64,000 nucleotides of DNA, taken from contig OX485807.1 of assembly GCA_950295325.1 (NCBI GenBank), positions 30,785,666 to 30,849,665 of the forward strand, in the 5' to 3' direction. The notes beneath the pieces were generated by a model. That model ran no database searches. It was not told where the DNA came from and worked only from the letters and a program-made list of their open reading frames with translations. The DNA comes from Polytrichum commune. Lineage: Eukaryota; Streptophyta; Polytrichopsida; Polytrichales; Polytrichaceae. Position 1 is the first letter of the stretch; every line of letters starts with the position of its first letter. Of this stretch, positions 12,720 to 24,239 are shown in pieces. The position numbers and the translations under genes are program-made.

Positions 12720-13740
12720 AGCTCCAAATCCAAATTTAAATTTACAAGTCGCAGCTCGTGCATGTCCAGGTCAGAACTTCACACCATTGTCCTGCACTTA
12801 TTCAGCAACCATACAGTTTTTGATACTCTTCAATAGCAGGAGGTGAGGACCATTGTTTGTGTATAATGAAGCCACATAAGTATGAAGCTTTTCTCAGACA
12901 CACGCACACACATTAAAAATTGAATTGTAATTTAAAAAGAAAAAGGAAAAAGGTGATGATTAATCCAATTAGAAAGTTTTGCAATTACTGTCACGACTCC
13001 ATCAGGAGCAATATCCACGCAGAATTCATGGTTGCCATTATACTGAGCCTATTGACATTTAATTGTACAGCTCCTGATGTTGTGGTGCGGAGAGAATTTT
13101 GTGGAATCTGGGAGCATATTTATAATGCATTAAAATTATGTTTGGAAATATCCATTATGACCTTTTACTATGGAGCTCAATCAGGAACATCCAGCAAATG
13201 TCTCAGCGTCTCTGTAAGAAAAACGACCAAATAATTAAGATAAATAATGTCACACGTGGCACCATATCACATTAAACAGAACGATTGCTCTCACTCCGGA
13301 AGATCTAGCAAAAGGCTAATAATCATGTAAGGTCGTATTTCACGAGCCAATCCTCGCGCACACCTACTCCGAAGTGACGAATCGGCTGCCAAAAACCATC
13401 CCAAAAAACCTCCCGCAGTTAAATACCTCCAGAGGTTCGTGAGAATCCTAAATTCAGCGCCACAAGAGTCGAGAGCGGCAAAACCCCAGTCCCAGAGGGG
13501 ATTTCATACAATGGAACGAAACCGGCTGCCAAAAACGCAACACTTCCCCAAATGGCCTGTGGAGCGAATCAAAATGTGCAGAAAGAAATGGCGCTCCAAG
13601 AGAATGCGAAGCGGAATGCAACAGAGTGATGGAGGAGGACGTGGAACGACTGGAAGAGCGAGTAGGAGCAGAAGTGCGAGGGTGGAGCGTGCCGTGGAGG
13701 GCAGGTTCCCGCCCTAGGGTTTGGCGGGCAGCTGTGAAAA
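12720..13740 (-). promoter_or_regulatory. Leader and promoter of the coiled-coil gene, with telobox and E2F-type sites
   Basis: 13400-13735 is clearly GC-richer than its neighbours and probably holds a non-coding first exon and core promoter, with a 5' UTR intron reaching the coding exon at 12719. On the minus strand 13722-13714 reads aaaccctag, a telobox. It overlaps TTTGGCGG at 13720-13727, and TTCCCGCC lies at 13706-13713; both fit E2F-type sites. Telobox plus E2F pairing is known from plant genes expressed in dividing cells. The plus-strand ORF across this stretch (13439-13717) is basic and low-complexity and is not called as a gene. Confidence 0.5.
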
Positions 13741-14399
13741 CACAATTTGAGTTCTCATTTGTATGTAAGTTAATAAGTGAGTTCTAAGCAACTTATGATT
13801 GAGATGGAGTCACTTCATGAGAGGCACATTTCATATAACATTAGGCACGATGTGACTTAAGAAGTGAATTGAAACTTTTCATAATGTCTAGGAAGCCAAA
13901 GAGCTTATGGACTCAAGCAAGGCGAACATGTCTTAAATGGTTAGCTTTTGTTGTTTGCCATGATTCTCAACTTGAATCTCAAAGTTAGGGTTTTTCTTCA
14001 AATCCGCAAATGTGATATGAAATTTTAGCAATGATTTGTGCCAATTTACAATCTTCTGTGTTGATGTTATGATTTTTTTTTAAATCACAAGTGCCAAATG
14101 CATAAAATAACTCTTCCTAATTATGTTGACTATCAATTTTAGGATGGTCAACAAATTTTGAGGATACGTGCCTTTTTGGTGTCCACTCTTAAATCCACAA
14201 CTAACACACATCAATCAAATATAGTTGTTTGATTAGGTAATTCACCAAATTAGGCACGTTTATTTCACATCATGATAGAGTCAAAAAGGCTAATTCCCTA
14301 GAGTAACGTAGTGCAATGGTCTTCTGGAGATAGTGGCTAATATCAACTCAATAGTCCAATTAAAAGAATGATTTGGGATTGTCTAGTATTACATGTTAA

Positions 14400-14535
14400 A
14401 TTAGGAAAGGAACCCGTCTGCAATGGAGTTGTAGAATGGGACACTCCAACACAAAGTGAGCTTCATTTTCAATTGCATTATGGAAGCAAAATTGGCATAT
14501 TCTAATTTTTCTAGGGATAGGAGTAGTTAGCCACC
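14400..14535 (-). pseudogene. Decayed LINE reverse transcriptase C-terminus (zinc-knuckle region)
   Basis: Read on the minus strand, about 14520-14430 encodes a segment of the form RICQFCFHNAIENEAHFVLEC. Its C-x2-C ... E-x-H-x4-C spacing is typical of the cysteine/histidine knuckle after the reverse transcriptase domain of many LINE elements. Stop codons interrupt the frame on both sides and no reverse transcriptase palm motif was found nearby. It is a small relic of an element distinct from the LINE at 61497-62504. An endogenous gene is unlikely because of the stops. Confidence 0.5.
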
Positions 14536-14549
14536 AACTATTTCAATGA

Positions 14550-14660
14550 CAAACACCTATATTTGAGTAGTATATGACAACTCTTGTAGTTAAGGAGGAA
14601 CACCAAAAATGCACATGTCACGATGAGATTGGAGTATGTGCTCAGAAGATAGGCACCATG
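14550..14660 (-). repeat. Dispersed repeat family R-A, copy 1
   Basis: It contains cacctatatttgagtag and, further on, a catgtcacgatgagattgga block followed by gtatgtgctca. Related copies are at about 15540-15790, 19485-19600 (inside PRP4 intron 1) and 39770-40240 (inside a GCN5 intron). No ORF is conserved among copies, so it looks like a non-autonomous element or a retroelement UTR. Ends are not defined. Confidence 0.45.
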
Positions 14661-15539
14661 GTGAACGCTTGAGCTAAGTCACAAAAATCTAGCCTTTCAT
14701 CTTCTTGGATACATCAAAATTCTAGGTTCACATCTGATGGTGGTTGCCCAAGCAACATATTGGGTAACCTACTAGGAAACCCGCCACATGCACCGGGAAG
14801 GGTGGACCTCACCCAAACCCATTTCCCATAATTGAACACACGTCGTGAGCTAAAAAATCTTATGCTAGAAATCAACTTTCTAACTTGTCTTACTATAATG
14901 GGTGGGCCAAGTTGGCCTTCCATAGGTCAATTCAAGATTTGTAGGATAATATGTCCCACAAGCATACCCTATTTTAGATCCTAAAATTCTCTCAAAGTTT
15001 GAGAGGTGGGAAGAGGAGGTCCCAAAATTTGCACCTAACTTTTTTTAAAGATTCCATTTTATCGCGAGCTAAGGAGCCCTGCATAGAAAGCCTTCTCAAA
15101 GAACAGTTTGATCTCTCTTTGAGGGACTTCATATATAACTCTATTTGAGTTAGACGCAAAGCATGTCAAAGAGGGACTGAAACTTTGCATATGCCAATCT
15201 GGGAAATTCCATGTTTGGTCCAGGAAATCCCAAATTGAAATTCCAACCAATCAAATCAATCAATCCATTAGGCAGAACACCTTGCTGTCTATAACAATGT
15301 AAGCATTCCTTGTGAAAGGCAGGAAAGCTCACAGAATCACAAGGTAGATATTAAAAATAGATTATATATGGATTTGATTAATCAAAACTTTAATATGAAT
15401 ACACCTTCTGTGATGTGTTGTAAGAGACAGCCCCACACACAAACTTCACATGTGAATACAAATTATTGTGTAAGCACACAAGATATCTGAGCCTTTTGTA
15501 GTTCGAAGCCCTATATTGAAGTGAAATTTGCAGGGCTTG

Positions 15540-15790
15540 TAATTAAGAGTGGAAACCAAAAAGACATGTGTTATGATAAGATTGAAATTATGTTCAAAAT
15601 ATATTCACAAGTCTAGATTCACTACTGAACACAATTGGGGAGAAAGAGAATCTTTACTCTGACATTTTATAACTTCTGAATCTCGGACAATTCCCAAGCC
15701 TAACAAATGTATCAAGTTGGAACTTGGAAGTGCCCACAATAAGGCCACACCTTACATTTAAGTCATAGAATGCAATATGACTAACCATGT
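15540..15790 (+). repeat. Dispersed repeat family R-A, copy 2
   Basis: It shares the ordered blocks aaaaagacatgtgtt, agattg..attatgttcaaaatat, ttttataacttctga and ttggaagtgcccac..taaggcc with the copy at 39770-40240. The block order is kept over about 250 bases despite many substitutions and gaps. No protein is encoded. Confidence 0.5.
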
Positions 15791-17068
15791 GGATTTCACT
15801 CAAAGTCCATAAGTTTGCTTTCCAATTGCTTTCATGCGAGGGTTGATCTTGAAATGCATCAGAAACCCCTTGGGCATTGGGGCAAGGCCCATATGGAAAT
15901 GAAAACTTGATGCTATTCCATTCTCACTTTTCACATGTAGATGCAGAGTTCTTAATGGTTCACATAAGTGGGCTGCTTATGATGAGTGGAATCCTCACCA
16001 TATTGATTCAGAAAGCCAACAATTCTTGTGTTAAGAGCACTGATGTCCCCACCAATGTACAATGTCTCTAGTCCTCTCAGAGATGGCTCTTGCTCTCTGG
16101 TCATCCCACGCAGCTGCTCTTCCAATCAAGATTTCAGTCACCCTTTCTTGGTTCTGTTTGCCCAAATTCAGTGGCCTCCAGATCAATGAGATCCAGATGT
16201 AGAACCAACTGACATCAATATTGTTGTCATCAACCTTGCACAATCACATATTGATGCAAAGATCTTGTAAGAGATGGAGACTCTGGAATGTCCAATAATC
16301 CACAAACCTTCCCTGAACATGGCTCAATGGTAGATCAAGCAATGTCAAGGATACTTTGAAGGTTAGTCTAGAGGAGACAACTGCCACCATAGGTTTGTTA
16401 GGACTCTCACCATTGAACTTAGCATCACTTGGAGCTAAACATTGTCAGCCACTTCTGTTAGCAAGTACAAAATGCTGTCTTGATAATTTGACGATCTCCA
16501 TTCTGATCCTCCTTCAGATCTGCGGCAATATTCACCAAATCACAAGGCTACAATGAAAAGGGTTCATATTCTACAAGAAGAGTCTCACAAAAAACTAAAT
16601 TTCTTCCCTTCAGTTCTTCTCGTTCAACAGCAGAAAATTTGAACCTTGTCATGATGCACACATTTGTAAATTTGGACACAATACCATCAATTCCTAGTTA
16701 CAGGACCATATTCTGACAGGACTTACTAGAAGAAGGATATACATAAAACCAAAGACAGATATTGCAACTAACTCCCATGCAACTTCTCAAGTTACTCAGA
16801 TATGCAGTAAACAAGATCAAAGTACAACCTGAGGCTCGCTCCACCCCAAGTGCAACCCATGCCTTTACCATATATGAGAAATGGGAGATAGAAATAAACT
16901 CTAGGATACGTTCAGTCCAATAAAATGGAACAAGAAAAATACTACATGATTATCAATGGAACTAGGAAAATACTACATGATTATCAATGAAGGTCTAATC
17001 AGTAGAACATTTGGCTATCAAGTGATTTTACAGGAGTGGAAATCGACCTTCAAGTTGCCAAATGTCTC

Positions 17069-20000
17069 CTACATATTTGCCTCCATGTTGGGACAAGCCC
17101 ACAGTTTGATGGTTCGGTCATGTGACACAGTCCCAATGTAGCTCCCATCTGCAATGAGCGCCCCCCCCCCCCCCCCAAATAAATTTGGTATAAGAATAGG
17201 AATGTATCATCAGGGAAGGACTATGACAAATGACATGGCCTATGATACTTTGAGTGCCACCACAACTCTGCACCCACCATACTTAGATAAAATATGAACA
17301 GATGTGAAGGCGTTCTGATCCCAGAAATAAGGTCTTTCTGTTAACCTTACATAAATCTGAACAAATGCAAAACTATATGACAAAACCAGAGGTGGCTTTG
17401 ATTCAAAGCATGATTGTCCTCCACTACAAACTATTCACATCAAAACCTTCAACAGACTACAATGTATAAACACATTCTCCAAAGAATGATATACTTGAGG
17501 CAGGGTGCAAACTCTTCCTAAAGTAGGATGATACTAGATACACATACCTGCTGACACATCAACTCCTGCAACTTTACTTTCGTGACCTGCAAGAGTCCTC
17601 ACTGGCTTGAAATCACGAGCTGACCATATCTGCAACAACCCCATTCACTCATTAGTTTGTGATGCAGTTACTTGTTGCAGCAAAACAAGCTTCTGGACAG
17701 CTGCAAAGACTGATAACTACAACTTTTGTGAAGATCCAGTACCAAGTGATGCAGGCCACAGGCTAGGCATCGAAAATAAAGACTCGACTCTTAAGCAACC
17801 CAAATCTGAATTAAGGTGCTAGCTGAGGATACCCGGGCTGTATTGTCGAATGAAGCTGTGACCAAAAAGTACCCCTCAGACGGCTCATACTTGACTTGAG
17901 AAATGAGTGATGCATGTGCCGGAATTATGTAAAGAGATTGTTTCTTGCGCAAATCCCACACCCTGCATGTGTGATCATCGCTACCTGTAGCCAAATGATA
18001 CCCATTTGGCGAGAAGTCTACACCATACACCTGCCAAAAGATGCCCCAAATATCTGAGCACACAGATTCAACTTCATATGTTACATATGCTTAGGGTTTT
18101 AGAGTTAGGGTTTAGGGTTTGAGGTTAGGGTAAGAAACTGGGTTGCCTGACCACTCATCAAAGAAAGACCTCAGTTAGAGGAGCCCAAAAGCAATACCAA
18201 GCCTATATTGCATGTGCACATCTAATCAGAACTAGAGCAGTGAAGATGCTCACAGGCTTGACGTGACCTTCCAAGGCCAGTATGCTCCTGCCAGTCCGAA
18301 GATCCCAAACACGGGCCAATGCATCCATGCCACAAGATGCTGCCAAAGCTCCATCCTGCTGGAATGCAATTCCATAGACACTGCGACTATGGCCCTCTTG
18401 GAGCAAAAGTTCAATGCCTGTGTTGACATCCCAGAGCCTCCATGTCTTGTCAAAACTGGCAGTTCCTATGTAAGCACCAGACGGATGGAAAGCAACTCTG
18501 GCAAGGCGATCAAGGTGACCTTCATATGACTGTAATTTCTGACCATCTAAACTCCATAAAATAGCTGTACGATCAGCAGAGGCAGTTGCAATATTGCCTG
18601 AAGCAGCATCTTGGGTCTTGCAAGCTCCGGGATGAAATACAACATCTGTAACACGCTCAGCATGATGGCCCTTGAATGTACCTACTTGTTTTACATCTGG
18701 TACACTCCAGAGTTTAGCCACGCCTGTCCAGGACCTGCGCCAGTACAAAGGTGTAACTTCTCACACGTGAAAGAAGTTCATGTTTGAGGAAAGAAAGAGA
18801 ATGGGGGTGTAAGCAAAGTCCATTTCTTTCCCAAAGAACATGTCCAATTTGCAGCATTGATCTTCCAAGAATCTTGCAAGCAAGTGAATCATAAACCTCT
18901 AATTCATTAAAAAACACTCAATCACATCAAACTCCAACATTGAATTCAACATCAAACTTTGGTAGTTTCTTTGCATATTTTATAGAGAAAGACCAATAAG
19001 GTTGTTTTATGAGTTGAATCAATGTTTAATTAATCATTAGCTAAACGTTGAGTTTACTCTGAGAAATATTAAACCCTGAAGGGTATGTATCAACACTAAC
19101 TGAACGTTAAAGGCTGATCACTTGCTTTTCGAGATATAGATCCCACCACTGTTTCAAGAAGATATAAGCAACAACAAGCTATCCATCCATATTTATGACA
19201 GCACATTGCTTACGTCTATGCTGTTATACCCTTCAAATGAGTTGATTGTCTAAACTTCACCCTAACGTAGTAAAAGCAGCACTAAAAGGACATACCAAGA
19301 CGACCTACAGTCATATCACTGTCACTTCCAACCCTTACAGAATTTCCCCAAGTGCTCGGCAACTGTAAAATTCTACTGAGGCCTCTCATGTTCTGTGCCC
19401 ATGGACACAATCTCTTCGCTTTCCCTCTAAAGTCTCCACGAGGTAGAACCATAAGGTAAGTGGGCCTAATTCAGCTACTTATCTTTAAATGGACACCTAT
19501 ATTTGAGTGGTGCGTGATGTAGGTGTGGATCTAAGAACAAGCGCCAAAACGGCATCAAGTGTTTAAAAGAGATTGGACTAAGTATTCAGAATGTGCTAAT
19601 CATCCTCGACTCAATAGTCAACATTATTGGGGCAGGGGGGTTATGTGACCGTGTTACGGATCCTTAGCCGTCACCTTTGGAAATTTGTATCAATTCAGGG
19701 GGAGTTTCTAAATTTCTCTGCGATGAATTGAGCCCGGCTTCTCCATCCACATCCACATTCACGGATCAGCCGAAATCTAGAGTTCAAGAATTTGAGTTGT
19801 ATTTCAAAGCAGACAAGAGGAAAAACAACTATCAAGAACAGTCTACCTCAGATATGTTGGAGATGGTAGGAAATAAATTACCCTGTTACCAGCAACGAAG
19901 CGTCTGGAGAGAAAGCGCATGCCGAGAGAGGCCGGCTATCACCAATCTCACTACATTCCATGGAGGTACTTGCCATGGCATCCAGAACCTGCTGTGTTTC

Positions 20001-20726
20001 AGCATCCTCATCCTCATCAGGGTCATTCCGCTTCCTCTTGGCCCGCTCGATGCGATCCCGCGCACGTGGAAGAGAGTACTTCAAAATTTCTTTCCTACAA
20101 ACGAGCAACTCCTCAGTACCTTTAGTATAAAACAGCTCTAACGGCGGGCCTTCCTCCTGCACAGTATCAGCATTTCCATCTTCCAGCCCCCCCGTGGCAG
20201 CAGCGGCAGCTTCCCCTGCCGCATCCTGCGTCTGCATCAAAGTCTCCAGTTCCCCGTCAGCGTCCAGCTTAGCAATAATGGAACGCAACCGATCCCGCCT
20301 CTCCATCTCCCGCTCACCAAACAATGTTACAGGATGTTGCAAGCTTCGCAGTCGCTGCCGAACAGCACTGTCCTTGGTAGGAATTGCAAGAGCGTTCGCA
20401 CGCCTTTGCAGCAGCAATTTCTGCACCAGTTGTTCCTTGCGTTCCTGCGCTTTCCTACTCTCTTCCGAAACCTCATACTCCATCGTATCCGCATTGGTGT
20501 CCTCTCTCTCGCTGCCTTCACTCCCCTCTTCGCCACTCTCACCCTCTGCGTCCTCTTCCGCCATGTCCACTTCGTCTGAGGGTTTGGTAGTGGGAGCAGC
20601 GGATATGAAAGGCGGTGCGACATTGACTCCGGGAGGGTTCATTGCGGGGGCTGCCACTATCACTCCTGGAGGAGGTGCAGGAGGAGCGGGTGTGGGAGCA
20701 GCTGGTACTGAAGCGTCCTCCGCCAT
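17069..20726 (-). CDS. PRP4: U4/U6 small nuclear ribonucleoprotein PRP4 homologue (WD40 splicing factor)
   Basis: Five exons join in frame: 20726-19882, 18734-18254, 18030-17833, 17629-17548 and 17148-17069, giving 561 residues. The start is the ATG of MAEDASVPAA; six codons upstream lies only an in-frame TTG. Residues 1-90 are Ala/Pro-rich then acidic. Residues about 91-155 are the splicing-factor motif (RKAQERKEQLVQKLLLQRR ... RLRSLQHPVTLFGE ... RRDRLRSII). About 265-555 hold the WD40 propeller with GHLDRLARVAFHPSGAYIGT, FDKTWRLWDV, EGHSRSVYGIAF, DALARVWDLRTG and DRTIKLWA. PRP4 is a nuclear component of the U4/U6 and U4/U6.U5 snRNPs that contacts PRP3; the Arabidopsis orthologue is LACHESIS. 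Length and motif order are normal and nothing suggests decay. Intron 1 (about 1150 bases) holds a dispersed repeat, intron 2 a telomere-like tract, and intron 4 a run of C next to its 3' splice site. Confidence 0.96.
17159..17176. repeat. Homopolymer C tract in PRP4 intron 4
   Basis: A run of about 16 C on the plus strand (G on the transcript strand) lies about 10 bases upstream of the 3' splice site of the last PRP4 intron, where a pyrimidine tract is usual. Such runs are error-prone in sequencing, so the exact length is uncertain. Confidence 0.7.
18089..18135 (+). repeat. Degenerate telomere-like TTTAGGG tract in PRP4 intron 2
   Basis: Plus strand reads cttagggttttagag, then ttagggtttagggtttgagg, then ttagggtaa: about six imperfect copies of the plant telomere heptamer. 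It lies inside a 223-base intron. Short interstitial telomeric tracts are common in plant introns and 5' regions, so function is not implied. Confidence 0.75.
19485..19600 (+). repeat. Dispersed repeat family R-A, partial copy in PRP4 intron 1
   Basis: It begins with ggacacctatatttgagtgg, matching the cacctatatttgagtag of copy 1 and gacacctattgttgag of the GCN5-intron copy. It continues with gagattgg.ctaagtattcag, which resembles gagattggagtatgtgttca of the other copies. Only part of the family is present. It lies in the 1147-base first intron of PRP4. Confidence 0.4.
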
Positions 20727-21060
20727 CTCCACTTCTTTTTGCAAAACCTTTGTGCGACTGTGAGGTGCAGGAAACAGAGTGAGGGATGCAGCAACCCTAA
20801 CTTAACTTATCTATCCTCTGCTTGAGAGAATGCTGTGATTTTTAGTGAGCTCCATGCACATTCATCTTGCAATGTTCCTGCGATTGTCCGCTGCGGGAAA
20901 CAGAGGTCCGCAGAAACCCTAATGCGCTTGGCCTTCAAAACAAACTTGTTCCTCCGCCATCTCTCTCTCTCTCACTCTCTCTCACTCTCTCTCTCTCTCA
21001 ACAAGAGACGGGTAGGTGCACCCCTGTTTCGGTTTGGGACCCATTATATGAACACCTAAA
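20727..21060. promoter_or_regulatory. PRP4 upstream region with CT-rich microsatellite
   Basis: The region 5' of the PRP4 ATG (the gene reads leftwards). It contains aaccctaa-type half teloboxes near 20792 and 20914 and a (CT)n tract at about 20962-20999 interrupted by CA. On the PRP4 transcript strand this is a GA repeat, a motif common in plant promoters and 5' UTRs. No TATA box was assigned. Confidence 0.45.
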
Positions 21061-21179
21061 ATTAAGGGTGGGTTTGCGACCCCATTATATGCACACTTAA
21101 AAACTAGGGGTATATTGGACACAACGCATATTATAGGTGACACATAAGCATGTTTGAGACCAATTAATCCAAAATTTGA

Positions 21180-21780
21180 ACAAGAAAGTCAAGTGTCACT
21201 CTACTTTGGTCAGGGCCACTACACACACAAGACTGAGAGCCCGTGACCATAACACTTCAAGCACTCTCATTGGTGGAAAAGGCGGAGCCGGTCCAAGTTG
21301 GCTACTTCACACTACGCTTGAAGGACCAACGGAGTATACAAGTGAATGCAAGATGGATGTAAAGTCTGCATGGACTCCTACATGGCATCGAATGGATAAT
21401 GTTTCATGGTCACTTCGATTATTTCTCAAAACCACCTCTTGGAGGTAGGCCTAGCTCAAAATCAGGAGATCATGGCATTCTAAACACTCACAACCATTGG
21501 TATATCTTATTTTATGATGTGTGAGGGCCCACATGGATAGAAATTCATTGAAATAGCATTTGGTTGAGGGCATGGTCACATATGACTTCACACTGCACTT
21601 GAGGGTCCGTGACCACACTACAAGATTTTGGAGGTGTGTTGGGACGGCCTTTGGACACTTTCTTTTGGGCTCTCACATTTTCATCGTCACGGCTCTTGGC
21701 TCGTGTGTGAAGTGGCCCTTAGACCATCTACATAATCCCATGTGTCACCTCAAAACTTGAGCATTTTGGCATCAAAGTGA
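21180..21780 (+). repeat. Dispersed repeat family R-B, copy 1
   Basis: It shares ordered blocks with 43520-44060: tcctacatggca, tggataatgtttcatggtc, then further on tcacggctcttgg against tcacgtctcttggtatg, and gtgtgaa(g/a)(t/c)ggccctt. Stop codons are frequent in every frame. It is a non-autonomous or decayed element; boundaries and class are unknown. Confidence 0.5.
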
Positions 21781-21794
21781 CGAATTTGCTTATC

Positions 21795-22407
21795 ACCTAC
21801 ACTAATTATCCCAATTAGTGTGTGTGGTATTAATTCCCAAAACATGCACTATTTTGTCAAGCCTCAAAATTAGTGAGGGCTACTTCTTTTATTGAGTGAT
21901 ACTAATTCATGAGTACATGCTCATTTACCATACTTTTCAAGAAAATCAGTGCATGCTATAAGGTGTTTGTAGAGTGATAAGAAAAACACGCAAACACATG
22001 TTTGTTAGTGATATAGTGCCAAGATGAATAGTGCTGGTGGTTTCAATGAATACCTTAATAGTTTACCATCTACATTATTTATAGAAAAATAAGTTGTTAT
22101 AATGTCTACTTTCAGATTCGGCAATCCCATATTTAACGGGAAATTGTTTCCCCATGTTTTTAAATACAATGTCTAAAATTGTCGGTTTTCCCTCTAAATA
22201 GTTTAATTACTGCCCAAAGTGGTAAAGGTACTATGGTAGTGTTGCAATAAATAGTATTTTGAGTGAACGTTGCCAAGATGAATAGTGCTTTCTAAATCAT
22301 TTGGTGGCACTAATTTCATAGGGTAAATAAATATAGTATCACCTTCATTATTTTCCCACACGCACTATTAACCCTCCCTCACTAATTGAGATATTCAGTG
22401 TAGTAAC
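21795..22407. mobile_element. TIR element related to the one at 1185-1377, longer form
   Basis: The left end ctacactaattatcccaatt (21797 onward, followed by agtg) is matched by the right end cactaattgagatattcagt (22380 onward, followed by gtagta), which reads tactacactgaatatctcaa in reverse complement. The same terminal sequence bounds the 193-base element at 1185-1377. The interior of about 560 bases contains two copies of gccaagatgaatagtgct but no transposase ORF, so it is a non-autonomous member. Confidence 0.55.
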
Positions 22408-24239
22408 ATATTACATGGACCCAAGATAATACTAAATCAAGTTGAGGCCTGCAAAGGATAATATGTTTGCACTTACAGTAAGTCCACTAGGTACAAAGCA
22501 CACCATGACATCGATAAAGTGAGTGGAGGCTCAAACATAAGTAAAGCCGTCAATTTGTCAATTGTACTCTTCAATGACCTTGTAATTATTTATTCCAAAT
22601 ACCGATAAGGCATTGGAAGCAACCTCAAACTATAGGACCTTGACATGCCCAAATACATGGGATTGAGGCACATGATATTATTCTAGCTAATTATGTCAAA
22701 ATAAATTTTGCTTCATGGAATGTATCATATTATTTTAAATCGGTTGAATAGTATGTCAATGTAATCCAAGCTTTGGGTTTTTGTGCATGACCTAGGTGCC
22801 TTTGGATACAAATACTTAAATAACACATTGATTATCAATGTCACATATGACTATATGTTTTTTTTCTCCTTGCCATAAGAGAATGTACTAAAAAAGTTTC
22901 AAACCCAAACAAAATATAAAAACTATGAGATCAAAACTTTTAAAACAAACCATGAATATGTTCCCTGGTTTGGTGACAATGATGACTGTTCATAAGAAGG
23001 AAAGTATAACTTAGCTCATTTCCATAACATTTGGAAGCCATATTGAATGAGCCTTGCATGGTGCCCTATATATTCACATGCTTTACTAAATATCTAATAT
23101 AGTGTGGCATTAGAACTGGATCGTCATGTTGTTTGTCACACTCTGTAGTTGTCAAAGTAATTACAAAGTGATTGCAAAGTAATCAACTTAAAGTGGATTG
23201 ACAATGATTAGTAATGACCCACACTTTGAAAAAATGAAAAGAAAAAATACGTCTGTATCTATGTACCGGCATGAATGTGAGCATGTTGGTCCTATGTTGA
23301 TCATGGTGTTTCATGATGGAGTATAGGGCGTTATGCCTCCTTTGGGAAGTGAGCTCTGATGATGCACTAGTTATCCCATTTCATTAGGGTGGGGGATGGG
23401 GGCTTGTTTATTATCTAGTTTTCTTTTGTTGAGGACTAGATATGTGAAGTATGTGATAACATTTTGGTGTATATTTTTCATGAGGGTTTTAATGTTGGTT
23501 TCTGAGATTTTTAGTTTGGTGAGTTCGTCTATGGAGTGCCCCACACTATATCATATGTTGAATGTAGTTTCAAAAAGTCAAAAGAACTTTGAACTTGATC
23601 CATAAAGGAGCATGCTTGCAATTCAGAATGCAAAATACCAAACTCTCCTAGAATAAAACGTGGCCATTTCTTATTTGGTTACCATAAAGGCTTCGGAGCT
23701 AAACTTAAGTTTCTATATCTCATAACTTCCGATATCAGAGAGTTGGTTTTGTGTAGATAATGACTCATTCCATGTTATGGTATGCACAATCTCCTTTCAA
23801 AAGGTTGTGATGAGTGTCACTGAAGTTAGTTAATCCAAAGTCTCAAATGCACGGGCTATACCTTCGTGGTGTCTACGTAACCCACCCATTGGAAAGGTGA
23901 AACGGCATGACCTATTCTATGGCTTGAAAGTGTATATTCCGAGACTATTTTGACTCCGGAAATGGTGTTAGAGTTTCCCAATTGACATGGTGGAGACATA
24001 CCGATCCTCAACTTACATGGAGTTTAATTTGACTAGAGCCCTTTAATCCACAATGGATGAGTTCAAGTAGACACCACCAAGCTCCACACTCATAATTTGT
24101 GGCAGTTGCATTGATCAAAGGCTTGGTAAAAGCCTATCATATATGTGTTTAGGGTTGATTCATCCCAATTTAATTTCACTAGATTAACTTATAGTCATTG
24201 ACGTTAATTAAACTATGTTTTTTGTTTCTTTAGAGCAAA

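Larger units (their letters stand above)
13741..17068. other. Intergenic, with transposon relics
   Basis: This AT-rich region lies between the coiled-coil gene promoter and the 3' end of PRP4. It holds a decayed LINE C-terminus near 14400-14530 (listed separately) and two members of a dispersed non-coding repeat at about 14550-14660 and 15540-15790. The part next to PRP4 (about 16600-17068) presumably contains its 3' UTR. The remaining ORFs, such as 14714-14923 (minus) and 16031-16243 (minus), show no recognisable domain. Confidence 0.5.
21061..24239. other. Repeat-rich intergenic stretch
   Basis: No gene was recognised. It holds a dispersed repeat (about 21180-21780) and a TIR element (21795-22407), both listed separately. 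22410-24240 is AT-rich single-copy-looking DNA with only short ORFs lacking domains, for example 23396-23605 (plus). Confidence 0.5.

Noticed and set aside
13439-13717. 92-codon basic plus-strand ORF
   Set aside because: It lies in the GC-rich leader/promoter of the minus-strand coiled-coil gene and has Arg/Ser low complexity only.
20727-20744. Six-codon extension of PRP4 (reads as MQKEVE in some translations)
   Set aside because: The first codon is TTG, not ATG; the ATG at 20726 is the natural start.
20194-20763. 189-codon plus-strand ORF over PRP4 exon 1
   Set aside because: It is antisense to well-supported PRP4 coding sequence; the low-complexity Ser/Ala composition comes from the opposite strand.
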